Below are positions 30,469-40,500 of a stretch of 64,000 nt of DNA, piece after piece. The stretch lies in assembly GCA_965644315.1 (NCBI GenBank), contig CBFFRQ010000067.1:434001-498000 (forward strand), read 5' to 3'. This stretch comes from Caecitellus pseudoparvulus. Taxonomy: Eukaryota > Bigyra: Bicosoecida. How positions within the stretch are numbered: position 1 is the first letter of the stretch; each line of letters begins with the position of its first letter. Below the pieces are notes generated by a model. It was not told the origin of the DNA. It was given only the letters and a program-made list of their open reading frames with translations, and did not search any database. Both the position numbers and the translations under genes were made by a program.

Positions 30469-32640
30469 TTACTTTCGCAGTGCGTCCAGGATGAGGGCGA
30501 CCGGGCGCGCCCATGAGGTGTACACTGTGACACCTGGGAACGCCTGTCGGTCCTCAGGCACCCCCGCCGCCTGCAGCAATGCATCCTCGCCGCCCCCGCC
30601 CCACGCTTGCTGGCCAGCACCGCACTCCCGCAGCGCAACAGCCTCTGCCCGCAAGGTGTCCAGCGGTGCCCGGCTACTAGCCGTCAACTGGTGCCGCAGG
30701 GCAGTTCGCACCCACTCATTCGCCTCCACGCTACCAGTGTACTCAGCCCACGCAGCTGGGGACTGGAACCAGCCTGCCCAGTCAGGGCGCTCCACACCAG
30801 GCAGCTGCGCCAGCAACAACTGGGTGGAGAGGGCTTCCTGCGTGGTCAGTCCAGCCTCTGCAGCTGCGATGCCGCCTGCCGCCCACTGGAACGGCTCCTC
30901 CACCATGTCCGACGTGAGCAGGGGGCCGGGCACGGCGTCCAGCCGCACGTCTGCCAGCATGACACCCACGGAGGGCGGCGCCACGGTCATGAAGTCTTCG
31001 CAAGCCTGCAGCTGGGCAGCCAGCTCTGCCCGCACGTCGCTGTCTTCAGCCAGGGCTGCGCGTTTGACAGGGCTCTGAGCAAGGCTCAGCTGGCGCTTGG
31101 GCGGCGAGGTGGGTGTGGAGGGGGGCGGCAAGGCGGCAGGCGCAGCCGCCTCCCCGCCATCAGCTGCCGTGCCTGGGGCTGGAGGTGGCGCCACAGCTGA
31201 GGCATCGGGCGCAGATGCCGTGGAGGGCTGGGCGGCCTGTGCCAAGCGCTGCACAGTGGCCAGCGGGCGCGGCTCCAGGTCTGCGACATCCTGGCGCGTG
31301 AGCCCCACGGCGAGCAGGGGGGGTACAGGCATGGGGCGAGTGCAGATGGCTGTGGTGTGGGGAGTGCTGGACTTGGCTTGCCGGTCACATGCGGACAGCA
31401 GCTGCAAAGCCACGTGTGCCTGGGGCGAGAAGACGTGCCACGCATCCGCATGCGGACCGTCCGGCAGGAAGGAAGCCGGTGCGCGCACTCGGTGCTGGGC
31501 AGCCGCTGCAATGCGCATGGCCTCACCCTGGGCACAGCAGGGGGTCACCAGCAGGCAAGGCGGCACGAGGTCCAGGAGCACGTACACACCGCACACCACC
31601 AGGAACACCGTGCCTGCGATGACCAGGGGCTCCTCTGCGTCGTCATCCAGAGCCACAGACGCCAGCAGCACCAGCAACACCCCCACAAGCAAGACACAAC
31701 TGCAAGGCCACACCCAGCTGGTGTGTGGGGCGGCGGCACAGCACTCCACGACGCACCCTCGAGGGCGGTACGCGTACGTGCCAGACACCCCCCGCAGGAC
31801 AAGGGGGCAGTCTGGCGGCGGGAAGGCGGGGCGTGCGGCTGGGCTTCGAGTTGGCATGGCCCACTCCTCTGCTCCCCGAATGCTGGCCTCGGCAAGGGCT
31901 GGCGGAACGCTGGCGTTGTCCATGTCGTCCCCCAGCCACACGAAGTGGGCACCTTCATCCAGTCCCAGCATCTCGTACAGCGGCGAGCCGAACAAGTCGT
32001 TTCCGCCACAGCAGCAGGGGCGGCGTAAGGTCACGTGGTGGGCGGAGGACGCCACGGCAGCCGCCACGCCACGCAGTGTGCTCTCAGCCTTGGTCACCGC
32101 CAGAGCCAGAGCACGTGCTCCAGGCTGAGGAATGGCCCGCCGTGCCTCCTCCAGGACCTGCTCCAGATGCTGCATGGGAATGCACCGCACAACGTCAATG
32201 TGGGCAGCCAGCAAGAAGCGGATGGCGGCGTCTGCCGCCGCCAGCAGGTCACCTGCGCTCTTGGCTTGTCCGATCGCTGCGACGATGAGCATCCACTGCA
32301 CGGACTGCAGCGCCACCAGCTGCGCCTCGCTCACATAAGGCGGCACAGAGGGCAGAACCCCCACATTGTAGTCAGGGGTCAAGCGCTCCCCGATGACATT
32401 CAACTCCGAGCCCAGGGGGGCGCCATTCCGTCCCAACACATCCTCTGGCGCTGCAACGGGCGTGCGCTCGTCCAGCCCCATACCAGGCTCGGGCTCCTCG
32501 TCACTGTCCATCCGGCCGTCCACAGGGGGGAGCACCTCTTCCTCTATATGTACAGCTTCATCGCTTTCGGTTGAAGTCCTCGCTGGTGGCTGCCGCTGCT
32601 CGCCGTGCCGAGGTGGCTCGCGCGAAACCTCGAACTCCAT
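30469..32640 (-). CDS. Unrecognised protein with two TM segments
   Basis: A single-exon 723-residue protein from the ATG at 32640 (MEFEVSREPP); upstream codons are non-ATG. I do not recognise a family. The N-terminus is acidic and disordered. Residues ~110-200 are helical (VQWMLIVAAIGQAKSAGDLL, RFLLAAHIDVVRCIP). A Cys cluster (RPCCCGGND) is near 220. Two adjacent TM helices (CSCVLLVGVLLVLLASVALD and VIAGTVFLVVCGVYVLLDLV, ~311-365) form a hairpin, followed by a Cys/Pro segment. A Ser/Ala/Pro-rich linker (~490-560) leads to a helical C-terminus ending ALILDALRK. The hairpin suggests membrane association. The codon use and GC match neighbours, so there is no sign of transfer. It lies 119 bp downstream of the PWP2 stop on the same strand. 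Confidence 0.7.
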   Translation of the reverse strand: MEFEVSREPPRHGEQRQPPARTSTESDEAVHIEEEVLPPVDGRMDSDEEPEPGMGLDERTPVAAPEDVLGRNGAPLGSELNVIGERLTPDYNVGVLPSVPPYVSEAQLVALQSVQWMLIVAAIGQAKSAGDLLAAADAAIRFLLAAHIDVVRCIPMQHLEQVLEEARRAIPQPGARALALAVTKAESTLRGVAAAVASSAHHVTLRRPCCCGGNDLFGSPLYEMLGLDEGAHFVWLGDDMDNASVPPALAEASIRGAEEWAMPTRSPAARPAFPPPDCPLVLRGVSGTYAYRPRGCVVECCAAAPHTSWVWPCSCVLLVGVLLVLLASVALDDDAEEPLVIAGTVFLVVCGVYVLLDLVPPCLLVTPCCAQGEAMRIAAAAQHRVRAPASFLPDGPHADAWHVFSPQAHVALQLLSACDRQAKSSTPHTTAICTRPMPVPPLLAVGLTRQDVADLEPRPLATVQRLAQAAQPSTASAPDASAVAPPPAPGTAADGGEAAAPAALPPPSTPTSPPKRQLSLAQSPVKRAALAEDSDVRAELAAQLQACEDFMTVAPPSVGVMLADVRLDAVPGPLLTSDMVEEPFQWAAGGIAAAEAGLTTQEALSTQLLLAQLPGVERPDWAGWFQSPAAWAEYTGSVEANEWVRTALRHQLTASSRAPLDTLRAEAVALRECGAGQQAWGGGGEDALLQAAGVPEDRQAFPGVTVYTSWARPVALILDALRK

Positions 32641-32759
32641 TTGCCGCACCACGCCCAGCACCACACGACACCTTGCCGAGTTCCTGGAAAGCAAAGGGTG
32701 GAATCAAAAGCACCACTGGGCATTGCAGTCCCCGGCTTGCCGTCCTTCGTGCATTTTGC

Positions 32760-35700
32760 TCACGCTCTGGACTTGCGTCGTGCGCTGCGCCGCAATGGTG
32801 TGGGAGGGGCACTGTCTCCGGCCTTCTTGGGAGTCTTCTTCGCCCCACGTGGCGCGATGCTGGGAGTGGCGGCCTCGTCCTGACTTGATGCACTCATGCT
32901 ACGTGTGCGGCGACGAGTCACCGGTGCAGGCGCAGGCGCTGGGCTGTCCCCGCCGCGGGCGCTGCGCTTGGCTGCGGGTGGCGTGGCAGCCTTCCTGCTG
33001 CGCTTCGTGCCTCGAGCTGCCTTGCCGTCTTCCAGCTGCGGAGACGCCATCTGCATGGGGGCAGAGAAGAAGGACACAGCGGAGTCCAACACTGCATCCC
33101 CACTGCCACTCGCAGTGCCCTTGGAAAACCGCTTGGCCCTGCGTGTACGAGGTTGCTTGCGGTTCGCAGCGGCGGGCGTGGCCCAGTCCCCGCCCTGGAA
33201 GACACGCTCCGCGTCAGCCTCCAGGTCCACGCCCTCCCACTCAGAGGAAGGGGACGCAGTGTCCTCTGCACTGGCTGCAGGCTCTGCCTCAGACTCCGAG
33301 TCAGACGACACGACAGGCCGCGCCGCTGCGCCCTGCTTCGCCCCCTCGCTGTCACTGTGGTCGCTCACGCTGTCCTCGCTGGAGCTGCCCTTGATGAAGC
33401 TGTCGTCCTCGCTCTCTTGGCTATCTTCCCCATCCTCTTCGCCGCCCTCACGCCACTCTCCAGGGCGCAGCTCGCCGCCGCCACTGTCGTCACTGTGGCT
33501 GCCCTCTGTGCTCACACCATCTTCCTCCTCGCCTTCGCTAGCCTCGTCCTCCACGAACGCACCTGCACGCCCAGGATACACTCGCACTGGCTCCTCCTCC
33601 TCCTCGTCGTCGGAAGTTGCGGTTGACGATGATGAGTCGCTCCCTGACCCAGACTGGGCAGCAGCGTCTTGCTTGTCGACACCGTCAGAGCCAGCCACAT
33701 CAGTGTCGCTTGCACTGCCCTGCGAAGCAGAGTCGCCGTCCAGGTGTCTCTCCACATCAGAAGCCTCCGTGTCGGAGCCTGCCTCGTCCCCAGAGCCAGC
33801 CTTGGCGACAAAGTCACCGTCCTCGTTGAAGTCCAGGCCAGCCACAGCAGAAGCGCTGCCAGTCGCGCCACCACCAGCAGAGACAGCTGCAGATGCGCCA
33901 AGCAGGGCAGGCGGCACAGTCGTCCCCGCCAAGGCCGGCAGGAGGGAGGCAGTGACGAGGGGCACGGCAGCTGAGTCCTCCTCCTGAGGCACGCCGTGCC
34001 AACGGCTGACGAACTGCAGCATGTGGGTGTTGCGAGTGCCCACGCCGCCCATGCGCCTCGTGTGGAACTGCAGTGCCTTGAGCACGGAACGCAGTGCAGA
34101 CATGACTGCAGGGTCCCGGCTGCGCAGGTGACTCCCGTGGGCAGTCATGAGGCAAGTAGCCCACGTGGTGTGGTACTCCAAAGCACGTGTGCGGGCCAGT
34201 GCAGCGCCGACGTGTTCCAACAGGCGAACAAGGAACACGGCAGGCACTGCGCGGGCCACAATGGCGATGTCTGCAGCTGGCACAGCATCCACCGTCTCCT
34301 TGATGAGGTGGGGCAGGTTCAAGTGCAGAGCCATGACAAGTGCCCGGGTCCAGTGGCCCTGCCTCAGGGCGGCAGCTACCGCGTCTGGCGTCACGTCCTC
34401 ATCCAACTCGAAAGGGTCGAAGGTAAGGGAGGCGTCCACGCCGAACTGCAGCAACCCAATCGTGGTTGCCACGGCGAAAGCCCGCCCTCCCGGAGCGAAG
34501 CGCACGCAGCGTGTACGCAGCTCAGGGGGCGTGCGGCGTGACGAAGCAGCCTCGCCGCGCTGCGCTCCAGGCAGGTACCGCTCGATACGAAGTTCGTCTG
34601 AGTGCACGCTGGCCTGGGGCATGAGTGCGCTTGCACCTGCAGCCACCGCCCCCTCCACATCTGCGACAGCAATGCCGCTCTCGGTCAAATCCTTGGAGTT
34701 CAACTTCGCCAACAGGCCATCCAGATCCCTGTTGTGGCTGAGTTGGAACTTGCGCAGCAGCAGCTTGGGTGCGACGGCGTAGAGACACAGCCACTTGGAG
34801 CGCCCCCCTGCCAGCAGGCACTCACCGTCCCCCGTATATGCCAGGCTCGTGAAGCACTTGCCTTCACCCGAGTTCAGCACTGCCGCCGCGGCGCCCTTCC
34901 TGCGCCCACCACGGATGTCTCGCTTCCCGTTGATGACCCCTGACGTCTTGCCAGTTGCCGTGTCCCAGAAATGAATGCCGCCTTCCCGGCTGGCTGTGGC
35001 TAGCTCCTTGCCGTCCGGTCGCCATGCGACAGCCAGCACGTCAGAGGGGTGCGAGAACACTTCAGGGGAGGTACCAGGACTGAACACGTCCCAAACGCGA
35101 GCTGTGCCGTCCCATGAGCTCGTGGCTAGCTGCCCAGTGGTGTGGGAGAGTGCAATGTCGGAAATGGGCCCATCGTGCCCCGCCAACACGTCCAGCAGCT
35201 TGCCTGTCTGCAGGTTCCACACGTACACTGAGAAGGGGTCCTGAGTCCCAGCTGCAACGATGTCCCCTGTCGCATCGGCGGTCAGGCACGTGAACTGCAG
35301 TGACTCCGGGGCCACCAGCGTCCGGAAGTTGCGGTAGCGGACCAGGTCAAACGCCTTGACCGTGCCGTCGCGCGAAGCAGACAACACAGCCTGGCCCCTC
35401 CCACCTGTACCCCCGATGAACGTGACAGCCGTCACAGGGGCGGTGTGCTCGTCAAACGTGACGAAGCAAAAACCAGAGGCCGCGCTCCACAGCTTCACCT
35501 TGCCGTCGTCGCCGCCAGTCGCAATCACCTGGCCATCAGGGGAGTACGCCACTGCTGACACATCGTAGAAGTGTCCTTGTTGCTTCAGGATGTACGACTC
35601 CGACTTCCACTCCCACACCAGCAGCTGGCCCAAGTCGGCACAGCCGAATGCCAGCCAGTCGCCTGACGGGTTGATGGCTGCTGACGTCACGAGGCGCTGG

Positions 35701-36961
35701 GAGATAGAGAGGGTGTGCACAGGCGTCACATCTGGCAGGGTGTACACGCCGAAGACGCCAGTTGAGAAGCCAGCCACCAGCAGGCCGCTGCGGCGGTGCA
35801 CGACCGAGCTGACCAGCTTGGCGCCTTGCATCTTGAAGTACTTCTTAGACACGAGGGACCAGCTGCCCCGCAGAATGCTTAGATCGCCCTCAGCACCCGG
35901 TTCTTCTTCATCCCACGGAGCAGGCACTGTGTGACGATCACGTGAAGCACGAAAAGCTGGTGCCCTGGCGCCCTGCCCTGTTGGTGCCGCCGCGCTGCCT
36001 GGCACAATGGCACTGTCACTGTCACTGTCTTCCCTAGAGGACTCCAGGCTTGTGTCCGAGTCACTGTCAGAGTCGGAGCTGGTGTCAGAGCTGCCCGCGT
36101 CGCTGTCGCCTTGCCCTCCCTCACGCTGAATGGTCCTCAGGGCCTGCCCAGCAACCTCCACGCCCTCGGCCTCCTCCCACTCCCACCGGAACACGGCGGC
36201 GTCTCGGGAAGTGGTGAAGATCGTGTCGTCCTCCACGAAAAACACACCTGTCACCATGTCCCTGTGCCCGCCCAGTGTGACAGGTACGAAACCCGGAGTT
36301 GGCCATGTGCTGTACACCCGCGCAGTCTGGTCTCGGCTCCCTGTCACAATGTACTTGCCATTCGGAGACCAGTCCAGGCAGGTCACGTCGTCAAAGTGCC
36401 CTGTGTACGTCCGATGGCGCTGCAGAGGAGCCACGGCACGTCCGGCTCCCAGAGAAGCCCTGTACACAGTCATCTTGCTGCGGTGAGTGACTGCGAGGAA
36501 GGTGTCGTCTGGGGAAAACTGCAAGTCCAGCACGGGACTCTTGAAGTTGAAACGGTGTACCACTATCTGTCGCTTGACGTTGATGAACAGGGCCCTCCCC
36601 TCTGCAAGGCGTGGCAGCAGGTCCAGTGCTCACGCACAAGCGCCTGCGGCACAAGGCGAACACGTACCTGTATCCACAGATACCAAGGTCCCTCCATCGC
36701 GTGAAAGCGCAATGCGTGCAATGGTTTTCCGATTCTCGCAAGGCAATGTGCAGCTCGTGTGTCTGGAGCCGGGGAATGCAGGGCAGCGTGGGAACACCGA
36801 GCATGCGGAAAAAGCACCGACAACACATACTGCACCAGATCGAAGATGGACACCCTGTTCCCCACCGGACTGAAAAGTTTGTTGCCATCAGCGGTGAAAA
36901 CAACATTCCCTGCAGTGTACACAGTCCCACACAGGTTCTGGAACCTGTAGTCCAGGCTCAT
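32760..36961 (-). CDS. PWP2: PWP2/UTP1 small-subunit processome WD-repeat protein
   Basis: Exons are 36961-36831, 36762-36668 and 36601-32760, with 68- and 66-bp introns in phase, giving 1355 residues. The spliced N-terminus MSLDYRFQNLCGTVYTAGNV, LFSPVGNRVSIFDL, then TLPCENRKTIARIALSRDGG and FINVKRQIVVHRFNFKSPVL matches the PWP2 tandem-propeller entry. WD repeats continue (VTCLDWSPNGKYIVTGSRDQ, VSAVAYSPDGQVIATGGDDG, TGQLATSSWDGTARVWDVF, VLAVAWRPDGKELATASREG), and the Utp12 domain (VRFAPGGRAFAVATTIGLLQ; YHTTWATCLMTAHGSHL) ends near residue 900. Family role: assembly of the U3-dependent 90S pre-ribosome in the nucleolus. About 400 extra C-terminal residues are unusual: first Ser/Asp/Glu-rich, then Lys/Arg/Pro-rich, in Nopp140 style. 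An acidic insert also lies between repeats at ~205-260. Confidence 0.95.
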
Positions 36962-37560
36962 GGCGCTGTGAACGTCCACCTGACGATGCTGCAGTGCAAA
37001 ATCCGCACCCTCGCTCACGTGGAGCACGCGGAAGTGCTGCTGTGCCGCGGGGCATGCGAAGTTGCTTGCAGTTGACGGTGTCCCTTGGTTTAATTGCGCT
37101 TGTACGGGAATTGTGCTGGCACTATCTGGTGCTGGGGTCGCGTTTTCATGTGCGGGAGCGTCAGGCTCGCGACAGCAAGCCCCCTCCCTGCATCGGCGCA
37201 CTTGGCGGGTGGCTCACACCCCGTTGCAGGCGCCGTACAAATTCCAACTATCCCCACTTCACCACAGTGGTGCGCCGGCTTGAAGCCAAGCGTCTCCCCC
37301 GCGCAGCGTGGAGCTGCACTTTGCAGGTGCCGAGCCTGGCAAGCACCTCCGACTTGCTGCGCCTTACGTGACTTGCGCAGCTGCATTGCTCACAAAAGGC
37401 ACACCCAAAGCACTCATAACTGTTCGTAAACTGCTTCGCCCCCGCCTCACTTCGTTGGAGCGTGCCACCGACGTCGGGCGCCGCTCTCTCTCACGTTGCA
37501 GGCGGGGTGGTGTGAAACTCGCCCCCTCCTTCGCTTCAGAGGGAGCCACTCTTGTCGAAG
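36962..37560. promoter_or_regulatory. Divergent promoter region, PWP2 (-) / repeat protein (+)
   Basis: 599 bp between divergent ATGs. Short plus-strand frames (for example around 37240-37370) have possible splice signals (cgttgcag near 37226), but no chain gives a recognisable protein, so nothing is called. The minus-strand word CAACTTCGCA near 37054-37063 resembles the CAANTTCCGCA element seen elsewhere. Confidence 0.4.
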
Positions 37561-40500
37561 ATGCCACCCAAACCAGTAGCCAAGCGTACGTACATAAGGA
37601 GCACGCGCCTTGCTCCGCCATTGTTGCCTGAGCGTGGCAGCGCGTCAGCAAGCAGCTCTAGCATCGACGCTGTGCCTGTTGTCGCTGCGACAGCCGCTGT
37701 ACTTTTCACCGCGCCACCTCTTCATTTGCACAGCCTCTGGCAAGCCACCTGGCAGCCCCGGTAAGCCACCTGGCAGCCCCGGTAAGCCACCTGGCAGCCC
37801 TGGTAAGCCACCTGGCAGCCCTGCCAAGCCTCCCGGTGGACCTGCCAAGCCACCTTCAGCACCTGGCAAGCCCTCAGGGAGCCCTGGCAAACCGCCTGGA
37901 AGCCCCGGCAAGCCGCCTGGAACGCCTGGTAAGCCCCCATCTAGTCCGGCCAAGCCCTCCGGCAGCCCTGCCAAGCCACCAGGGCTCCCAGCCAAACCCG
38001 CTGGCAAGCCAACTCCGGCAAAGCCCTCCTCAAAGCCTTCACCAGGCAAGCCCCCTGCCAGGCCATCTCCTGCGAAACCTGCAGCCAAACCGTCACCAGC
38101 CAAGCCCTCTGGTCCCCCGAAAGCCCCCCCCAGCCGTCCTTCAGGGACCCCCAAGAGCCCGCCGGCCAAGCCTCCCGGAGGTGCCAAGTCCCCGGCTGGT
38201 GAGACCCGCTTGCCTACTTTGTCGTATTGCAGGCTCTCAATCCCCTGTCACTCCCTCCTTCGCAGCACCCCCAGCCAAGGCGTCACCCTCCCCACCAAAG
38301 CCTGGAGCCAAGAAGCCAGCCACGCCGCCAGCAGCGAAGAAGCCAGCCACGCCACCGGCAGCGAAGAAGCCAGCCACGCCGCCAGCAGCGAAGAAGCCAG
38401 CCACGCCACCAGCAGCGAAGAAGCCAGCCACGCCACCAGCAGCGAAGAAGCCAGCCACGCCACCAGCAGCGAAGAAGCCAGCCACGCCGCCAGCAGCGAA
38501 GAAGCCAGCGACTCCGCCTGCAGCCAAAACGGCAAGTCCTTCGGGTCCGCCCAAGTCTCCTGCATCAGGCCCTCCAAAGGCACCACCGACTTCAAAAAAG
38601 TCTCCAGCTGCAGGCAAGCCCGCTGCGAAGCCTGCTAGTCCTGGCCCAGGCAAGCCAGATGCAGCGAAGCCATCTCCTGGCAAGCCGAGTGCAGCGAAGC
38701 CAGCTAGTCCTGGCCCTGGCAAGCCAGATGCAGCGAAGCCATCTCCTGGCAAGCCGAGTGCAGCGAAGCCAGCTAGTCCGGCCCCAGGCAAGCCAGATGC
38801 AGCGAAGCCATCTCCTGGCAAGCCGGGTGCAGCGAAGCCAGCCAGTCCTGGCCCAGGCAAGCCAGGTGCAGCGAAGCCATCTCCTGGCAAGCCGGGTGCA
38901 GCGAAGCCATCTCCTGGCAAGCCGAGTGCAGCGAAGCCAGCCAGTCCTGGCCCAGGCAAGCCCGCAGCGAAGCCATCTCCTGGCAAGCCGGGTGCAGCGA
39001 AGCCATCTCCTGGCAAGCCGAGTGCAGCGAAGCCAGCTAGTCCTGGCCCAGGCAAGCCCGCAGCGAAGCCATCTCCTGGCAAGCCGGGTGCAGCGAAGCC
39101 AGCCAGTCCTGGCCCTGGCAAGCCGGGTGCAGCGAAGCCAGCTAGTCCTGGCCCAGGCAAGCCCGCAGCGAAGCCATCTCCTGGCAAGCCGGGTGCAGCG
39201 AAGCCATCTCCTGGCAAGCCGGGTGCAGCGAAGCCAGCTAGTCCTGGCCCAGGCAAGCCAGATGCAGCGAAGCCATCTCCTGGCAAACCGGGTGCAGCGA
39301 AGCCAGCTAGTCCTGGCCCAGGCAAGCCCGCAGCGAAGCCATCTCCTGGCAAGCCGGGTGCAGCGAAGCCAGCTAGTCCTGGCCCTGGTAAGCCCGCAGC
39401 GAAGCCATCTCCTGGCAAGCCGGGTGCAGCGAAGCCAGCTAGTCCTGGCCCAGGCAAGCCAGATGCAGCGAAGCCATCTCCTGGCAAGCCGGGTGCAGCG
39501 AAGCCAGCTAGTCCTGGCCCAGGCAAGCCAGATGCAGCGAAGCCATCTCCTGGCAAGCCGAGTGCAGCGAAGCCAGCTAGTCCTGGCCCTGGCAAGCCAG
39601 ATGCAGCGAAGCCATCTCCTGGCAAGCCGGGCGCAGCGAAGCCAGCTAGTCCTGGCCCAGGCAAGCCAGATGCAGCGAAGCCATCTCCTGGCAAGCCGAG
39701 TGCAGCGAAGCCAGCTAGTCCTGGCCCAGGCAAGCCAGATGCAGCGAAGCCATCTCCTGGCAAGCCGGGTGCAGCGAAGCCAGCTAGTCCTGGCCCTGGC
39801 AAGCCAGGTGCAGCGAAGCCATCTCCCGGGAAGAAGCCCGTTAAAGTGGCAGGCGGGAAGCCAACACCTGGTTCTGCCACACCTGCAAGTCCAAAAGGCG
39901 TTTCGAAACCTCAGGGGAAAGCTGGCACTCCTCCCCCTGGCTCGCCAAAGACATCGCCAGTTCCGAAGGCTTCAGCTGGCACTAAGGCAGCAGGCGCAGG
40001 CAAGCCTGCTGGTGCAACACCTGGGTCTGCGAAGCCCGGTCCCTCAAAGAAGCCTGCCAGTGGTGCGACGCGCCGCCCTTCTCCCACAGGCGAGGGTGGA
40101 AAGGCACCTCCCCCTGGCATGCCGAAGCGATCTCCAGAAGCAACTTCGCCAAAGAAGCCTGCAGCCGCTGGCACTGCGCCAAAGAACCCCACACCCAAAA
40201 AGCCCTCTCCATCTGCAAAGCCATCTGCTGTTGCAAGCAGCAAAAAGGTTGCGTCAGGTTCCGCACCCCCTGGGCAGCCAAAGCGACCCACTGAGGAGCA
40301 GAAGGCTGCTGCGGCAAAGCCCCGTGCTGGCTCACCAGCTCGACCTGGCCGCCCCCCTGGCGCATCTCGTCGCATGAGCCATGCCATGGGTAAGTTCCCC
40401 CCCAAGGCCCCACAGGGCGGACGGGCGTCGCCTACACCATCTGACAAGCCCGGCAAGCCAGCATCACCCAAGCCTGCAGCGGGGGACAAGCCCGGCAAGC

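Noticed and set aside
37060-37420. Possible small plus-strand gene with acceptors near 37226 and 37327
   Set aside because: No exon chain gave a protein with recognisable features or a convincing start; left as promoter region.
38199-38232. 34-bp intron in the repeat protein
   Set aside because: Acceptor ttgcag is in phase, but the intron would be half the size of any other. The next in-phase acceptor (38265) gives a typical 67 bp.
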